Positions 28,401 to 36,740 of a stretch of 64,000 nucleotides of DNA are shown piece after piece. How positions within the stretch are numbered: the first letter of the stretch is position 1; the number at the start of each line of letters is the position of its first letter. Location of the stretch: NCBI RefSeq assembly GCF_900452865.1, contig NZ_UGOZ01000001.1:2830001-2894000 (forward strand). Direction: 5' to 3'. Below the pieces are notes generated by a model. That model did not search any database. It saw only the letters and a program-made list of their open reading frames with translations, and was not told the origin of the DNA. The position numbers and the translations under genes were made by a program. This DNA is from Legionella taurinensis (GTDB lineage Bacteria; Pseudomonadota; Gammaproteobacteria; Legionellales; Legionellaceae).

Positions 28401-28696
28401 CCAATCAGCGGCATCTGAAAGCGTCTATCGACAGTTACCGCAGCAAGACGGATTTTAACCGCACCATCGAGGAGCTATTGAATCAGAGCGAGGTCATTAA
28501 TTGTTATCATGGGCTTTTCAACCGCAGCGTGTCGAAAAAAGTCTTTAAGGACATCATCGACCAGTTTCAACGCGGCACGTTGGTGCAGACATTAAAAACA
28601 CAAGGGATCGCCTACCACGATGCCTACATCAAGCTGAGCTATGATGGGGAACTGGTGTATAAAAACGAGCGCATAGCTTGCCCGGTGCAGCCTTAA
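25457..28696 (+). CDS. Very large coiled-coil protein, uncharacterised
   Basis: A 1079-residue protein preceded by an excellent ribosome binding site (CAGGAGGTCACC). The N-terminus has a Gly-rich hydrophobic stretch (residues 16-36, HAITGGLGLMLGTGFGAYL) that could insert in a membrane. Residues 40-700 are mostly helical without a recognised fold. Residues 725-960 have the heptad-like pattern of coiled coils (KSEYTKNQQQIAALSQDVRL; LNEINKDLNGKLDEIQQLL). There is no nucleotide-binding motif. It is divergent from the Toprim gene with 219 bases between them, and overlaps the convergent htpX-like gene by 4 bases. A Dot/Icm effector or a partner of the Toprim protein are both possible. Confidence 0.72.
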   Translation: MGILDSLISAVVSPGSGHAITGGLGLMLGTGFGAYLHSLKANCEKKNLVLTLEHLPKTHAEILNENCKEIIESMLQELDALDKGCELQLQLGSALREHIDTFCYLRQRSGSEFFHIPKLHEGVKSLDLNHSSAYAIEKTINEYFETYLNVNRQVINSENRAAAVAAVQIMRNTSIILVQMMKSLASLPGYENELRLLKLKDIMKNFYTNILHNKLLTGNFNKNLHEYLITTTKQRETLALRVQGHYDQLIDQLILEQRDISIQQLAQQSSIQLHGLTSTFLELVARFFDSQAGKEFTEITTYKMAQGMLRADTAQATGALPFPDKGIYTLLKPFAVIAEHLNQLSNQEDLLSFVQYQDLFSDPAVLKAIANWNQKYHYLTLSVEEQALLAEDLAMICKLLFVCQALEKDFFQSAVNYGHRGLLARGEYKAKRFIISFFYEAALQRIEHFFTRHPAFSELLHHINDPKWLEAQGIPMTGNGQSFVIKTEAASDKSLIKQNKVVTNSVFRRCIQMLNSLRVRMDYIHNAFLDRHYLDTPGESEASPAQTAENRVYQFNVVRLLEEFGLVDSLGINLSSKTAPNPSIDKNLLTSLQLTYFQIQQAEKLLLDLSGKLRLRTIYNPTRLTSTYQLQFDDNVVEIDASLYDFLRNITNAHFGWLDVPQNRLLNLVTQEQEFHFHETKGGNLAAYMTLYHQLTRLYELTKQQVASQTNEAIEAFLSRLHDVLANRQVVIEHVTLESENLKQLAANNSRLKSEYTKNQQQIAALSQDVRLLHGQLQTTQATIAELKEKTEQNLAHIEKIETINGNIYTLLLDEFKDNINDLNEINKDLNGKLDEIQQLLCGHQSSQIQMASEEIYTLKQNMRTRIDIILQRFNRYEKSFECANDEIRKAFSRLKSNISQEKLIIEKLESQLNLALRQLDEQRQKAQFFTAKQGQIKVIVSDFKTLFAHLETTFQPRLAFFSSYRGIKTKNLMTFIEILLANQRHLKASIDSYRSKTDFNRTIEELLNQSEVINCYHGLFNRSVSKKVFKDIIDQFQRGTLVQTLKTQGIAYHDAYIKLSYDGELVYKNERIACPVQP

Positions 28697-29724
28697 GCGC
28701 GGGGTGCTTTGCGCTTAAATCCAAGCGCTTCCAGCCGTTCTTCAACGGCAGGATGGGTAGAGAACGCACTGCTTAAGGATTTCACCGGATCAAAGCTTGA
28801 GGGGTCAAACAGGTAAGAAGCCTGACGCACCTGCTCATGGGGGGTATTGCCATACTCCTCGTTGTATTGCTCGGCGTGCTGTTCATGATCCTGACTTATT
28901 TTCAATAAGGCGCGGGCCATGGGCTCGTTATCGCGCATTAACTCCACCGCGCCTGAGTCCGCCATGTACTCCCTCGTACGGCTTAAAAAGAGCGTTAATA
29001 ACACTGTCAGGATAGGCAAAACATAACGCAGGAGAACAATGATAAGCACCAGGCGGTTGTCGCCGCGGCGATCGCGGCGGTAAATGACGGAATAAAACAG
29101 CATGTCAATGACAATCAGCAAAATATTGCTCAATATGGCAACCATTAAGGTCAATTTGATGTCGAGGTGGCGAATGTGGCTTAGCTCGTGTGCCATCACC
29201 GCCTGCATTTCCGCCCTGTCGAGTTTTTCCATCAGGCCGCGGGTAATCGCCACCATGGCTGACTTTTCACTGTAACCGCTGGCAAAGGCATTCATGTAAT
29301 TGGCTTCAATAATAAACACCTTGGGCATGTATTGTAATCCGGCCGAGACTTTCATCTCTTCAACGACATTATAAAGTTGCTTTTCCTGAAGATTCGCTGC
29401 CGTTTCAGGCGTAATTTCACGGTATTCCGTTCCCATCAACATGATGCGATCATAGAGTGCGTAAGCGGCAAAAAGGGAAATGACAGCCACCGCCCCCATG
29501 GTTAAGGTCGCATACGGTACCGCCTTAAGCGTCAGCAGCGCACTGAAGCATTGCTCTAGTGAAAGGCCCGGGTAGGTGGATTGCAGGATGACCACATCGA
29601 CTAACAGCCCCACGCCCACGTAAATGGCAATGAACAGGAGAATCACGGTGCGGGTTTTCCGCTGGTTGCGCCTTAACTGTTCACGCCAGTTACCGGTCGT
29701 GGCATGGTAATCGGACAGGGCCAT
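28693..29724 (-). CDS. htpX: HtpX-like M48 zinc metalloprotease
   Basis: A 343-residue membrane metalloprotease. Two N-terminal membrane helices (residues 25-48 and 72-92) are followed by the zinc site HELSHIRHLD, two more hydrophobic segments, and the third ligand region REYMADSGAVEL. HtpX-type proteases degrade damaged membrane proteins in the inner membrane. It follows lemA by 8 bases on the same strand, an arrangement seen in many bacteria where lemA and an M48 protease are neighbours. It is somewhat longer than E. coli HtpX, with a C-terminal extension containing ERLEALGFKRK. Confidence 0.88.
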   Translation of the reverse strand: MALSDYHATTGNWREQLRRNQRKTRTVILLFIAIYVGVGLLVDVVILQSTYPGLSLEQCFSALLTLKAVPYATLTMGAVAVISLFAAYALYDRIMLMGTEYREITPETAANLQEKQLYNVVEEMKVSAGLQYMPKVFIIEANYMNAFASGYSEKSAMVAITRGLMEKLDRAEMQAVMAHELSHIRHLDIKLTLMVAILSNILLIVIDMLFYSVIYRRDRRGDNRLVLIIVLLRYVLPILTVLLTLFLSRTREYMADSGAVELMRDNEPMARALLKISQDHEQHAEQYNEEYGNTPHEQVRQASYLFDPSSFDPVKSLSSAFSTHPAVEERLEALGFKRKAPRA

Positions 29725-29732
29725 GGTATAAC

Positions 29733-30314
29733 TCAGAACTTAACCGTGTAGGCTTCGTTCGCTTTAATCTGTTCCTCTGGCAAGGCCCAATACTCAAATT
29801 GCTTGTCGAGGGCTGCCGGGAAAAAATTAACGACCATCGCTTCAACAAAGGATTTCTTCTTGGCGTAATAACGTTCAATGCTGTCATTGTAGGCTTGTTT
29901 GGCATAGGACAGTTTATTTTCGGTATTGACGATTTCTTCCTGAAGCTGCAATACGTTCTGGTTGGCTTTCAAATCCGGGTATTGCTCGAAAACCACATTC
30001 AGCCCCGATGCAATTTGGGAAATCCCATTTTCAGCGGCAATTCTGGTCTGCTCATCGCCAGCCGCCTTAGCCGCCTGCGCCTGATTACGCAGAGCCACCA
30101 CGTCCTTCAGCGTGGTTTGTTCATAATCCATGTATTTTTTAACCGTCTCAATGAGCGATTCGAAGACTTTGAAACGTCGATCAAGCTGGATATCAATCTG
30201 GCGTTTGTTGTTGTTAATGGCTTCAATCATGCCGATTAGTGCGTTGTAAATACCTATCACCCAAAAGGCAATGATCACCACAATAACCAAAAGTACGATT
30301 AGGAATTTGCCCAT
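29733..30314 (-). CDS. lemA: LemA family protein
   Basis: A 193-residue LemA protein: one N-terminal membrane helix (MGKFLIVLLVIVVIIAFWVIGIYNALI) followed by a helical-bundle domain with the family blocks QIDIQLDRRFKVFESLIETVKKYMDYEQ and QFEYWALPEEQIKANEAYTVKF at the end. I prefer ATG at 30314 because AAAGGA lies at a proper distance; an ATG three codons upstream (30323) is too close to that site. The gene is in an operon with the htpX-like protease. The function of LemA is not established; a membrane-associated role together with the protease is plausible. Confidence 0.92.
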   Translation of the reverse strand: MGKFLIVLLVIVVIIAFWVIGIYNALIGMIEAINNNKRQIDIQLDRRFKVFESLIETVKKYMDYEQTTLKDVVALRNQAQAAKAAGDEQTRIAAENGISQIASGLNVVFEQYPDLKANQNVLQLQEEIVNTENKLSYAKQAYNDSIERYYAKKKSFVEAMVVNFFPAALDKQFEYWALPEEQIKANEAYTVKF

Positions 30315-30375
30315 CTTTTGCATTCCTTTAATTATTACTGTTCAATAAGTTATAGCTCAAATAACAAGAAAATAA

Positions 30376-30894
30376 AAATGTTTTAGTCCTGTAACCACCG
30401 ATCCCATCCTTGACCTTCTCCACACCCCGCAAAACCCTCGAAATTTTCTTGAAACACTTGAACTGGTCCTCGATACCCAACCGGACATGGTAGCGTTCGG
30501 ATTTATTAGCACTGCGAAACGGGAAGCTGACTACATTGCCTGCCTATACGCTACTAACATTATCGCCATTCCTGCCTTTCCTCCCTCGAATACCAAACTC
30601 AAAGCCAAATTAGAAAAAATTGCAGACGATGCGCAACCCGCGGCGGTGCTTTGTGGTCAGGCTATCGAGTTGAAGACTGGCATGGGCGATGCCCTCTTTA
30701 TTGCCTGGGATTTCAATAAGGTTGAGGCCGCCAAACTGGCCTGGGAATACCAATTACTCATTACACCAGGCATCTACCCCGCGGTTCCCCTGCATCGGGG
30801 TGGACTGCGTTTTTCTCTAACCACATTAAATACCGAGCAACAGGTTAATCAAGCCATCGACGCACTGGCAGACATTCATGCGCGGCTTTCCTGA
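30376..30894 (+). pseudogene. Relic of a fatty acyl-AMP ligase / AONS-like fusion gene
   Basis: An open frame from 30376, with its first ATG at 30487, joins pieces of two unrelated enzyme families. The first part (FLETLELVLDTQPD, then AKREADYIACLYATNIIAIPAFPP and KLEKIADDAQPAAVL) looks like the N-terminus of a fatty acyl-AMP ligase. The second part (WEYQLLITPGIYPAVPLHRG, GLRFSLTTLNTEQQ) looks like the C-terminus of an 8-amino-7-oxononanoate synthase-type PLP enzyme. Neither active site is present. The simplest reading is a large acyl-AMP ligase/PLP-transferase fusion gene reduced by internal deletions, without loss of frame at the junction. Its end overlaps uvrA by 19 bases. A small functional protein starting at 30487 is not excluded. 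Confidence 0.6.
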
Positions 30895-33719
30895 GCGGCC
30901 GGCAGCAATGGCTTTAAAAACTGCCCTGTGTAGGATTGGGGAGAGGCGGCAATCATTTCCGGCGTACCCACCGCGATGATTTGACCGCCTTTACTGCCCC
31001 CTTCCGGGCCTAAATCGATAATCCAGTCGGCGGTTTTAATGACATCGAGGTTGTGCTCGATGATGACGATGGTATTGCCCTGCTCTCGTAACCTGAATAA
31101 AACAGCCAACAGCTGCTTGGTATCATGAAAATGCAGACCGGTGGTCGGCTCATCGAGAATATAGAGGGTATTGCCTGTATCGCGCTTGGATAATTCCCGC
31201 GCGAGTTTAATGCGCTGCGCCTCGCCTCCCGATAAGGTTGTCGCGCTCTGGCCGAGGCGAATATACGATAATCCCACATCAATCAGTGTCTGGCATTTGC
31301 GGGCCAGTACTGGAATGGCATCAAAAAACACCCGGGCATCTTCCACGGTTAAATCAAGGATCTCATGAATGTTTTTGCCTTTGTACTGGATCTCAAGCGT
31401 TTCACGATTGTAACGTTTACCTTTGCAGACATCGCAGGCGACGTAGATGTCCGGCAGAAAATGCATCTCGACCTTGATTAAGCCATCGCCCTGGCAGGCT
31501 TCGCAGCGTCCGCCGCGGACATTAAAGCTGAACCGGCCCGGTTGATACCCGCGGGCGCGGGCTTCAGGCGTGCCTGAAAACAACTCGCGGATGGGTGTAA
31601 AGAGGCCGGTGTAGGTTGCCGGATTAGAGCGCGGCGTGCGGCCAATAGGGCTTTGATCGATATCAATCACCTTGTCGCAGTGTTCAAGCCCGGTAAGCGA
31701 TTCAATCGTGCACGGTGTAAGCAGGTTCGCGCGGTTTAAGCGGTTGGCCGCCAGCGGATAGAGCGTGTCATTAATTAAACTGGATTTGCCGGAGCCCGAT
31801 ACGCCAGTGATGCAGGTGATTAAGCCTGCGGGAATACTGGCATCCAGGCCTTTTAAGTTATTGCAGGTCACGCCTTTCAGGTGGATCATGCGTTTTTTAT
31901 CCACACTCACCCGTTTTTCAGGCACCGGAATGGATTCTTTCCCCGCCAGGTAGCGCCCTGTCAGGGAGGCTTTATTGGCCATGATCTCGTCTGGCTTGCC
32001 GCTTGCCACGATCATGCCGCCGTGCACCCCGGCCCCAGGTCCCACATCCAGCACGTAGTCTGCCGCCCGGATGGCCTCTTCATCATGCTCCACCACGATA
32101 ACCGTGTTGCCGAGATTACGCAGATGCAACAGGGTTTTAAGCAGGCGATCATTGTCGCGTTGATGAAGGCCGATGGACGGTTCATCAAGAATGTACATCA
32201 CGCCAACCAATCCCGAACCAATCTGACTGGCCAGACGAATGCGTTGCGCCTCACCCCCCGACAGGGTTTCGGCACTGCGGGCCAATGAGAGGTAATCAAG
32301 CCCTACATTCACCAGAAACCCCAACCGCTCCACGATTTCCTTATTGATTTTAGCGGCAATTTCTCCTTTATAGCCGTCCAGTCGCAGGCCTTTAAAAAAC
32401 TCATAGGCGTTTTCTATCGAATAGGCAGAAATCTCCGGCAGGTTTTTATTATCCACAAACACATGCCGGGCCTCTTCCCGCAAGCGCGCCCCCTGACAGG
32501 TTTGGCATGGGCGTGAGGAAAGGTACTTGGCCAGTTCCTCACGAACCATGGAGGACTCTGACTCATGGTAACGGCGCTGCATGTTAGGAATGATGCCCTC
32601 AAACGCATGGCGTCTTGACAAAAAATCACCATGCGGACGCTGGTAGCGAAACTCAATGACCTCGCTGCCGCTGCCGTAAAGAATAATTTGCCGTATTTTT
32701 TCCGGCAAATCGAGAAACGGAGTTTCCACATCAAACTGATAATGTTGCGCCAGGGACTCCAGCATCGGAAAATAATAGGTGGTTTTCCTGTCCCAACCGC
32801 GAATGGCCCCATCGGCCAGGCTTAACGTGTCATCATGAACCACGCGCTCAGGGTCAAAATACTGATCGACGCCGAGACCATCGCAATCGGGGCAGGCTCC
32901 CATGGGATTATTGAATGAAAACAACCGCGGCTCGAGTTCGCTTAAACTGTAGCCGCACTCAGGGCAGGCAAATTTGGAAGAGAACACCATCTCTGTGAAG
33001 TCGTTGTCCAGCGACGCGACAATGGCGATGCCCTCGGCCAGATTAAGCGCATTTTCGAACGACTCGCTTAACCGCTGCGCGATATCGTCGCGCACTTTAA
33101 AGCGATCGACCACCACCTCAATGCTGTGTTTTTGCCGCAGAGCGAGTTTTGGCGGATCGTCAAGCTCACATAATTCCCCGTCAATGCGGGCACGGACATA
33201 CCCCTGGGCCTGCAATTGCTGAATCAGCTGCAAATGTTCCCCTTTCCGCTCACGAACCACCGGCGCTAAAATCATGGCTTTACTGTCTGCCGGCATGGAC
33301 AAAACCTGATCAACCATCTGGCTGACGGTTTGAGCATGCAGGCTGATGTGATGCCTTGGGCAACGGGGCTCTCCTACCCGGGCAAATAAAAGGCGCAGGT
33401 AATCATAAATCTCGGTAATGGTCCCTACGGTGGAACGGGGATTATGCGATGTGGCTTTCTGTTCGATGGATATCGCCGGCGACAGGCCTTCGATGGCATC
33501 CACATCCGGTTTTTCCATCATCGATAAAAATTGACGGGCATAAGCCGACAGCGATTCCACGTAGCGGCGTTGCCCCTCGGCATACAGGGTGTCGAAGGCC
33601 AATGAGGATTTGCCGGAGCCCGATAGGCCGGTAATGACTGTGAGCTTATCGCGGGGAATGGTCACGTCAATGTTTTTCAGGTTGTGGGTTCTCGCGCCGC
33701 GAATGGTAATGGAATGCAT
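30876..33719 (-). CDS. uvrA: Excinuclease ABC subunit A
   Basis: A 947-residue UvrA, of full length. It scans DNA for bulky lesions with UvrB in nucleotide excision repair. It has two ABC ATPase modules, with Walker A motifs [14 protein letters not shown] near residue 31 and [14 protein letters not shown] near residue 640, two signature motifs ([17 protein letters not shown] and [17 protein letters not shown]), and zinc-binding cysteines ([10 protein letters not shown]..., [11 protein letters not shown]...CDVC). No LexA-type operator was recognised in front of it. It is divergent from the IcmL-like gene. Confidence 0.98.
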   Translation of the reverse strand: MHSITIRGARTHNLKNIDVTIPRDKLTVITGLSGSGKSSLAFDTLYAEGQRRYVESLSAYARQFLSMMEKPDVDAIEGLSPAISIEQKATSHNPRSTVGTITEIYDYLRLLFARVGEPRCPRHHISLHAQTVSQMVDQVLSMPADSKAMILAPVVRERKGEHLQLIQQLQAQGYVRARIDGELCELDDPPKLALRQKHSIEVVVDRFKVRDDIAQRLSESFENALNLAEGIAIVASLDNDFTEMVFSSKFACPECGYSLSELEPRLFSFNNPMGACPDCDGLGVDQYFDPERVVHDDTLSLADGAIRGWDRKTTYYFPMLESLAQHYQFDVETPFLDLPEKIRQIILYGSGSEVIEFRYQRPHGDFLSRRHAFEGIIPNMQRRYHESESSMVREELAKYLSSRPCQTCQGARLREEARHVFVDNKNLPEISAYSIENAYEFFKGLRLDGYKGEIAAKINKEIVERLGFLVNVGLDYLSLARSAETLSGGEAQRIRLASQIGSGLVGVMYILDEPSIGLHQRDNDRLLKTLLHLRNLGNTVIVVEHDEEAIRAADYVLDVGPGAGVHGGMIVASGKPDEIMANKASLTGRYLAGKESIPVPEKRVSVDKKRMIHLKGVTCNNLKGLDASIPAGLITCITGVSGSGKSSLINDTLYPLAANRLNRANLLTPCTIESLTGLEHCDKVIDIDQSPIGRTPRSNPATYTGLFTPIRELFSGTPEARARGYQPGRFSFNVRGGRCEACQGDGLIKVEMHFLPDIYVACDVCKGKRYNRETLEIQYKGKNIHEILDLTVEDARVFFDAIPVLARKCQTLIDVGLSYIRLGQSATTLSGGEAQRIKLARELSKRDTGNTLYILDEPTTGLHFHDTKQLLAVLFRLREQGNTIVIIEHNLDVIKTADWIIDLGPEGGSKGGQIIAVGTPEMIAASPQSYTGQFLKPLLPAAQESRA

Positions 33720-33848
33720 GGAAGTGCCGGATTAATTGAAAAAAATTACAAATTATATCTCTGCTATAATTCTTAAACCAATGTTTGTTTTTGCCAATAG
33801 TAGTTAATTATCAACCAAAATTGCTGTAATCGTTACAAGGAAACCATC

Positions 33849-34304
33849 GTGAAGAGTAGCCTATTGCGCAATTTTTTTCTACTATTCCTTTTTTCTCTGC
33901 CCGTTTTTTCTTATGCTGATGCCCAGGATGATGAGGTTGCCGCTTGGACTCAGACCACGTTATTGAACACATTTACCCTGGATTACGACAGTTACGAAGA
34001 GGACATTGCTGCCAATCGCATCAATTACACTCAAAATGCCAGAGACGCGCTGCGAGGCTTCCTTGGCAATTACCTTTCCGTTATTGAAGAAAACCAGCTC
34101 TCTCTGCACCCGCAGGCTTTGGGCAACGCGCAAATCATCAATGAAGGTTATTTTTCCGGCATTCATTTCTGGCGGATTAATCAGGCCATTGCCATACCCG
34201 AATTAAGCATCCAAATTGCCTTTTCCATTGTGGTGGTTAAAGTCAATGGCGACCCGCCCTACCTGGTGCAAAGCGTCAGCATGATTAAGCAACCTTATCC
34301 TTAA
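33849..34304 (+). CDS. IcmL/DotI-like secreted protein
   Basis: A 151-residue protein with a signal peptide (residues 1-23, ending SYADA). The mature domain resembles the periplasmic domain of IcmL/DotI (TraM family): AAWTQTTLLNTFTLDYDSYEEDI, ARDALRGFLGN, GIHFWRINQAIAIP and a C-terminal VSMIKQ strand. It lacks the membrane anchor and cytoplasmic part of full IcmL, and no dot/icm gene is nearby, so it is one of the stand-alone IcmL-like proteins found in Legionella. The start is GTG behind ACAAGGAAACC. A TATAAT lies at 33765-33770 upstream. Confidence 0.78.
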   Translation: MKSSLLRNFFLLFLFSLPVFSYADAQDDEVAAWTQTTLLNTFTLDYDSYEEDIAANRINYTQNARDALRGFLGNYLSVIEENQLSLHPQALGNAQIINEGYFSGIHFWRINQAIAIPELSIQIAFSIVVVKVNGDPPYLVQSVSMIKQPYP

Positions 34305-34374
34305 ACGGCGATGGTGTTGGAGCCTGGCTAAAAAATGGTATACTGGCGAAATAGCCCTGGCCCTGCGAATTTCT

Positions 34375-34929
34375 ATGCGCGCACTCATTCATTTAATTGC
34401 AAGCACCCTGCTTCTGTTGACTGTGAATTTCGCTCATGCGGAAACAAACCTGAAAGAGATTGAACAAACGTTAAGCGACTCCGTCATTACTGCCAAAATT
34501 ACCGCGAAATTCACCAAAAACCGTGATCTCAATCCGCTGAAAATCTCGGTAAGCACCCGTGATGGCGTCGTAACCTTAAACGGCCACGTGAATGATCGGG
34601 AAGCCTTTGTTAACGCTCTGCGTCTGACCAAAAACACCAAGGGCGTTAAGACCGTTGAAACTGAAAATTTAGTTATTCAGCCAGTCAACACGTCGTTTAC
34701 CGATGCTTACATCACCGCCAAAGTGGAAGCTGCCATCCTGAAGGCGAAGGTGTTCGATGACGAAACCATTCCCTTGGTGGGGATTAACGCCACGACAAGC
34801 AATGGCGCAGTGACCCTGTCCGGTCGCGTTAAAACCAATAAATCAATCATCGCCATTGTGAAACGGGTGAACGCGGTCAAAGGGGTAAAAAAGATTATTT
34901 CCAATCTGGAAGTCAACAAGGAAAGTTAG
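34375..34929 (+). CDS. Periplasmic protein with two BON domains (OsmY-like)
   Basis: A 184-residue protein with a signal peptide (residues 1-22, ending AHA) and two BON domains, at about residues 30-100 (SDSVITAKITAKFTKN, VSTRDGVVTLNGHV, GVKTVETENLVIQ) and 108-181 (TDAYITAKVEAAILK, TSNGAVTLSGRV, GVKKIISNLEV). BON proteins bind phospholipid surfaces and often protect the envelope under osmotic stress. It lies 20 bases before the hot-dog protein gene and may share its transcript. Confidence 0.88.
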   Translation: MRALIHLIASTLLLLTVNFAHAETNLKEIEQTLSDSVITAKITAKFTKNRDLNPLKISVSTRDGVVTLNGHVNDREAFVNALRLTKNTKGVKTVETENLVIQPVNTSFTDAYITAKVEAAILKAKVFDDETIPLVGINATTSNGAVTLSGRVKTNKSIIAIVKRVNAVKGVKKIISNLEVNKES

Positions 34930-34949
34930 AACAAGTGTAGGACACAGGC

Positions 34950-35423
34950 ATGAAACCAATAACCCGCTTTCGTATTTTTCTTTGGCAATTCAGTCATTTC
35001 AAGGTGCCGTTAATCGGCTACTTAAAGCCTAAGCTTTTATCCATCGATGATGCGCAGGCGGTGGTCAAACTTCCTTTAACCCGGCGCAGCAAAAACCACC
35101 TGAATTCCATGTATTTCGGTGCACTGTCGGTAGGGGCTGACCTGGCTGGCGGCCTGCATGGTTTTTATTATGCTGAAAAAAGCAAGGTTAAAATCTCCCT
35201 GGTGTTTAAATCCTTTCAAGCGCAATTCATCAAACGGCCAGAAGCCGATGTGTATTTTGTCTGCAACCAGGGCGAGGTGGTCAGGCAAATGATTGATGAA
35301 TCCCGACAGAGCGGTGAGCGCATCAATAAGCCGCTTGCCATTGAAGCCTTTATCCATTATGACAGGGAACCGGAAGAAGTCGCACGGTTTATCCTTGAAC
35401 TGTCGCTTAAAGTGGTTGGTTGA
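34950..35423 (+). CDS. DUF4442 hot-dog fold protein, thioesterase-like
   Basis: A 157-residue protein whose pattern fits the DUF4442 family of hot-dog fold proteins related to acyl-CoA thioesterases: FLWQFSHFKVPLIGYLKPKL, VKLPLTRRSKNHLNSMYFGALSVGADLAGGLHGFY, then strands KISLVFKSFQAQFIKRPEADVYFVC. The NSMYFGAL segment corresponds to the usual active-site helix start. The substrate is unknown. It is followed after 9 bases by the GT87-like membrane protein. Confidence 0.75.
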   Translation: MKPITRFRIFLWQFSHFKVPLIGYLKPKLLSIDDAQAVVKLPLTRRSKNHLNSMYFGALSVGADLAGGLHGFYYAEKSKVKISLVFKSFQAQFIKRPEADVYFVCNQGEVVRQMIDESRQSGERINKPLAIEAFIHYDREPEEVARFILELSLKVVG

Positions 35424-35432
35424 GCCTGTCTC

Positions 35433-36740
35433 ATGACCGGTAAAAAATTACTCCTGGGGTTCATTTTGGCTACCGGGGTAACGCTTGTCTATGGACTTAT
35501 CTTTGCCATGCAGTTTAATAAATGCATACGCCTTGATATCTCCGCATTTTATTCAACCTCCCAGGCCCTGTCCCAGGGGCTTGACCCTTATCAGAATTTT
35601 ATTCCAGATTACTTACCCCACGCCAAGAAGCTGCCGGCCAATCTTAACCCGCCCATTTTTTTACTTCTCTTCAGACCCTTTTCACAACTCCCTTATGAGT
35701 ACGCAGTCCCTGTCTGGTCATTGTTTATTTTTGCATTGGGTATTTGCGGTGCGTGGCTTACGTTCACGCTAGCCTTCCCCATGCCCTTTGTCAAAAAGCA
35801 CGGGGCCTTGTTGCTGGCTGTTTACTTGTTATTGTTCAGCACCCTCATGGATACCGCCATTGTCCAGATGGGTTCTGTGATCTTTTTCATGGTGATGGCG
35901 GGCTATTTCGCCTACATCCGCGGTCAGGATCGTCTTGCCGGTTGCTTGTGGGGATGCATTACCGCCATTAAGCTTTTTCCGGGTTTATTGCTTGTTTTTG
36001 CGTTCAGGCAACGACGATACGCCGTCTGTCTGGCCATGGCCTTAAGTTTCATCGTTCTCTGGCTCATTCCACTGTTCACCCACAGCGCCATTCTTTATGA
36101 GCAGTATTTCACCATGATGAAGCGGGTATTATGGTATGGCGACAGTTGGAATGCGTCCATCCACGGCTACCTGTACCGGTTATTGATTGAAAACGCTCAC
36201 CCTGAACCCTGGATTTTAGTTCTTACCAAGAGCCTCTGCCTGGTGTTTTTTGCCCTGATTTTTTACGGGTACTGCAAAGCCATCAAACCCGGGAATCATT
36301 CAGCGAACCCGCACTATGCGTTTTGTTTAACCCTGCTGCTCATGCTGCTGTTAAGCCCTTTTGGCTGGCTGTATTATTTTTCCCTGCTGCTGCTTCCCTT
36401 CTGCTTAAGCTGGCAGACACTGGTCACCTGCAGAGACATCCCGCCGCATCTGACAGCCCTCTGGTTTTTGGCCTTTTTTTTAGTGAACGTGCCACTGGAT
36501 TATGTCATGTTTACCAAAATGCCTGATTTTGTAAGCCGGATGACGTGGTACTCCCTCTTTTTTTATGGCCTGGTGTTGTTTATTTATGTGGTGACGCGTC
36601 TTTTAGGCCGAACCTACCCAAAGGCACAACAGAGTCTTCATAAAAGCCGCGAACTGGTTGTGCCCTTTTTTTTAATCCTTGCTCTGGGTGCGGTCATTCC
36701 TGTGGTTTTTTATGGTGTAAGCCTGCTTAAGACACCTTAG
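35433..36740 (+). CDS. GT87/DUF2029-type polytopic membrane protein
   Basis: A 435-residue protein with about ten to twelve membrane helices. The first periplasmic loop carries DISAFYSTSQALSQGLDPYQ, which fits the aspartate-containing loop of GT-C glycosyltransferases in family 87, and LNPPIFLLLFRPFSQLP and AIKLFPGLLLVFAFRQRR are also typical. Such enzymes use polyprenyl-phosphate sugars to modify lipids or glycans. The acceptor and donor cannot be deduced. It ends immediately next to the convergent diguanylate cyclase gene. Confidence 0.78.
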   Translation: MTGKKLLLGFILATGVTLVYGLIFAMQFNKCIRLDISAFYSTSQALSQGLDPYQNFIPDYLPHAKKLPANLNPPIFLLLFRPFSQLPYEYAVPVWSLFIFALGICGAWLTFTLAFPMPFVKKHGALLLAVYLLLFSTLMDTAIVQMGSVIFFMVMAGYFAYIRGQDRLAGCLWGCITAIKLFPGLLLVFAFRQRRYAVCLAMALSFIVLWLIPLFTHSAILYEQYFTMMKRVLWYGDSWNASIHGYLYRLLIENAHPEPWILVLTKSLCLVFFALIFYGYCKAIKPGNHSANPHYAFCLTLLLMLLLSPFGWLYYFSLLLLPFCLSWQTLVTCRDIPPHLTALWFLAFFLVNVPLDYVMFTKMPDFVSRMTWYSLFFYGLVLFIYVVTRLLGRTYPKAQQSLHKSRELVVPFFLILALGAVIPVVFYGVSLLKTP

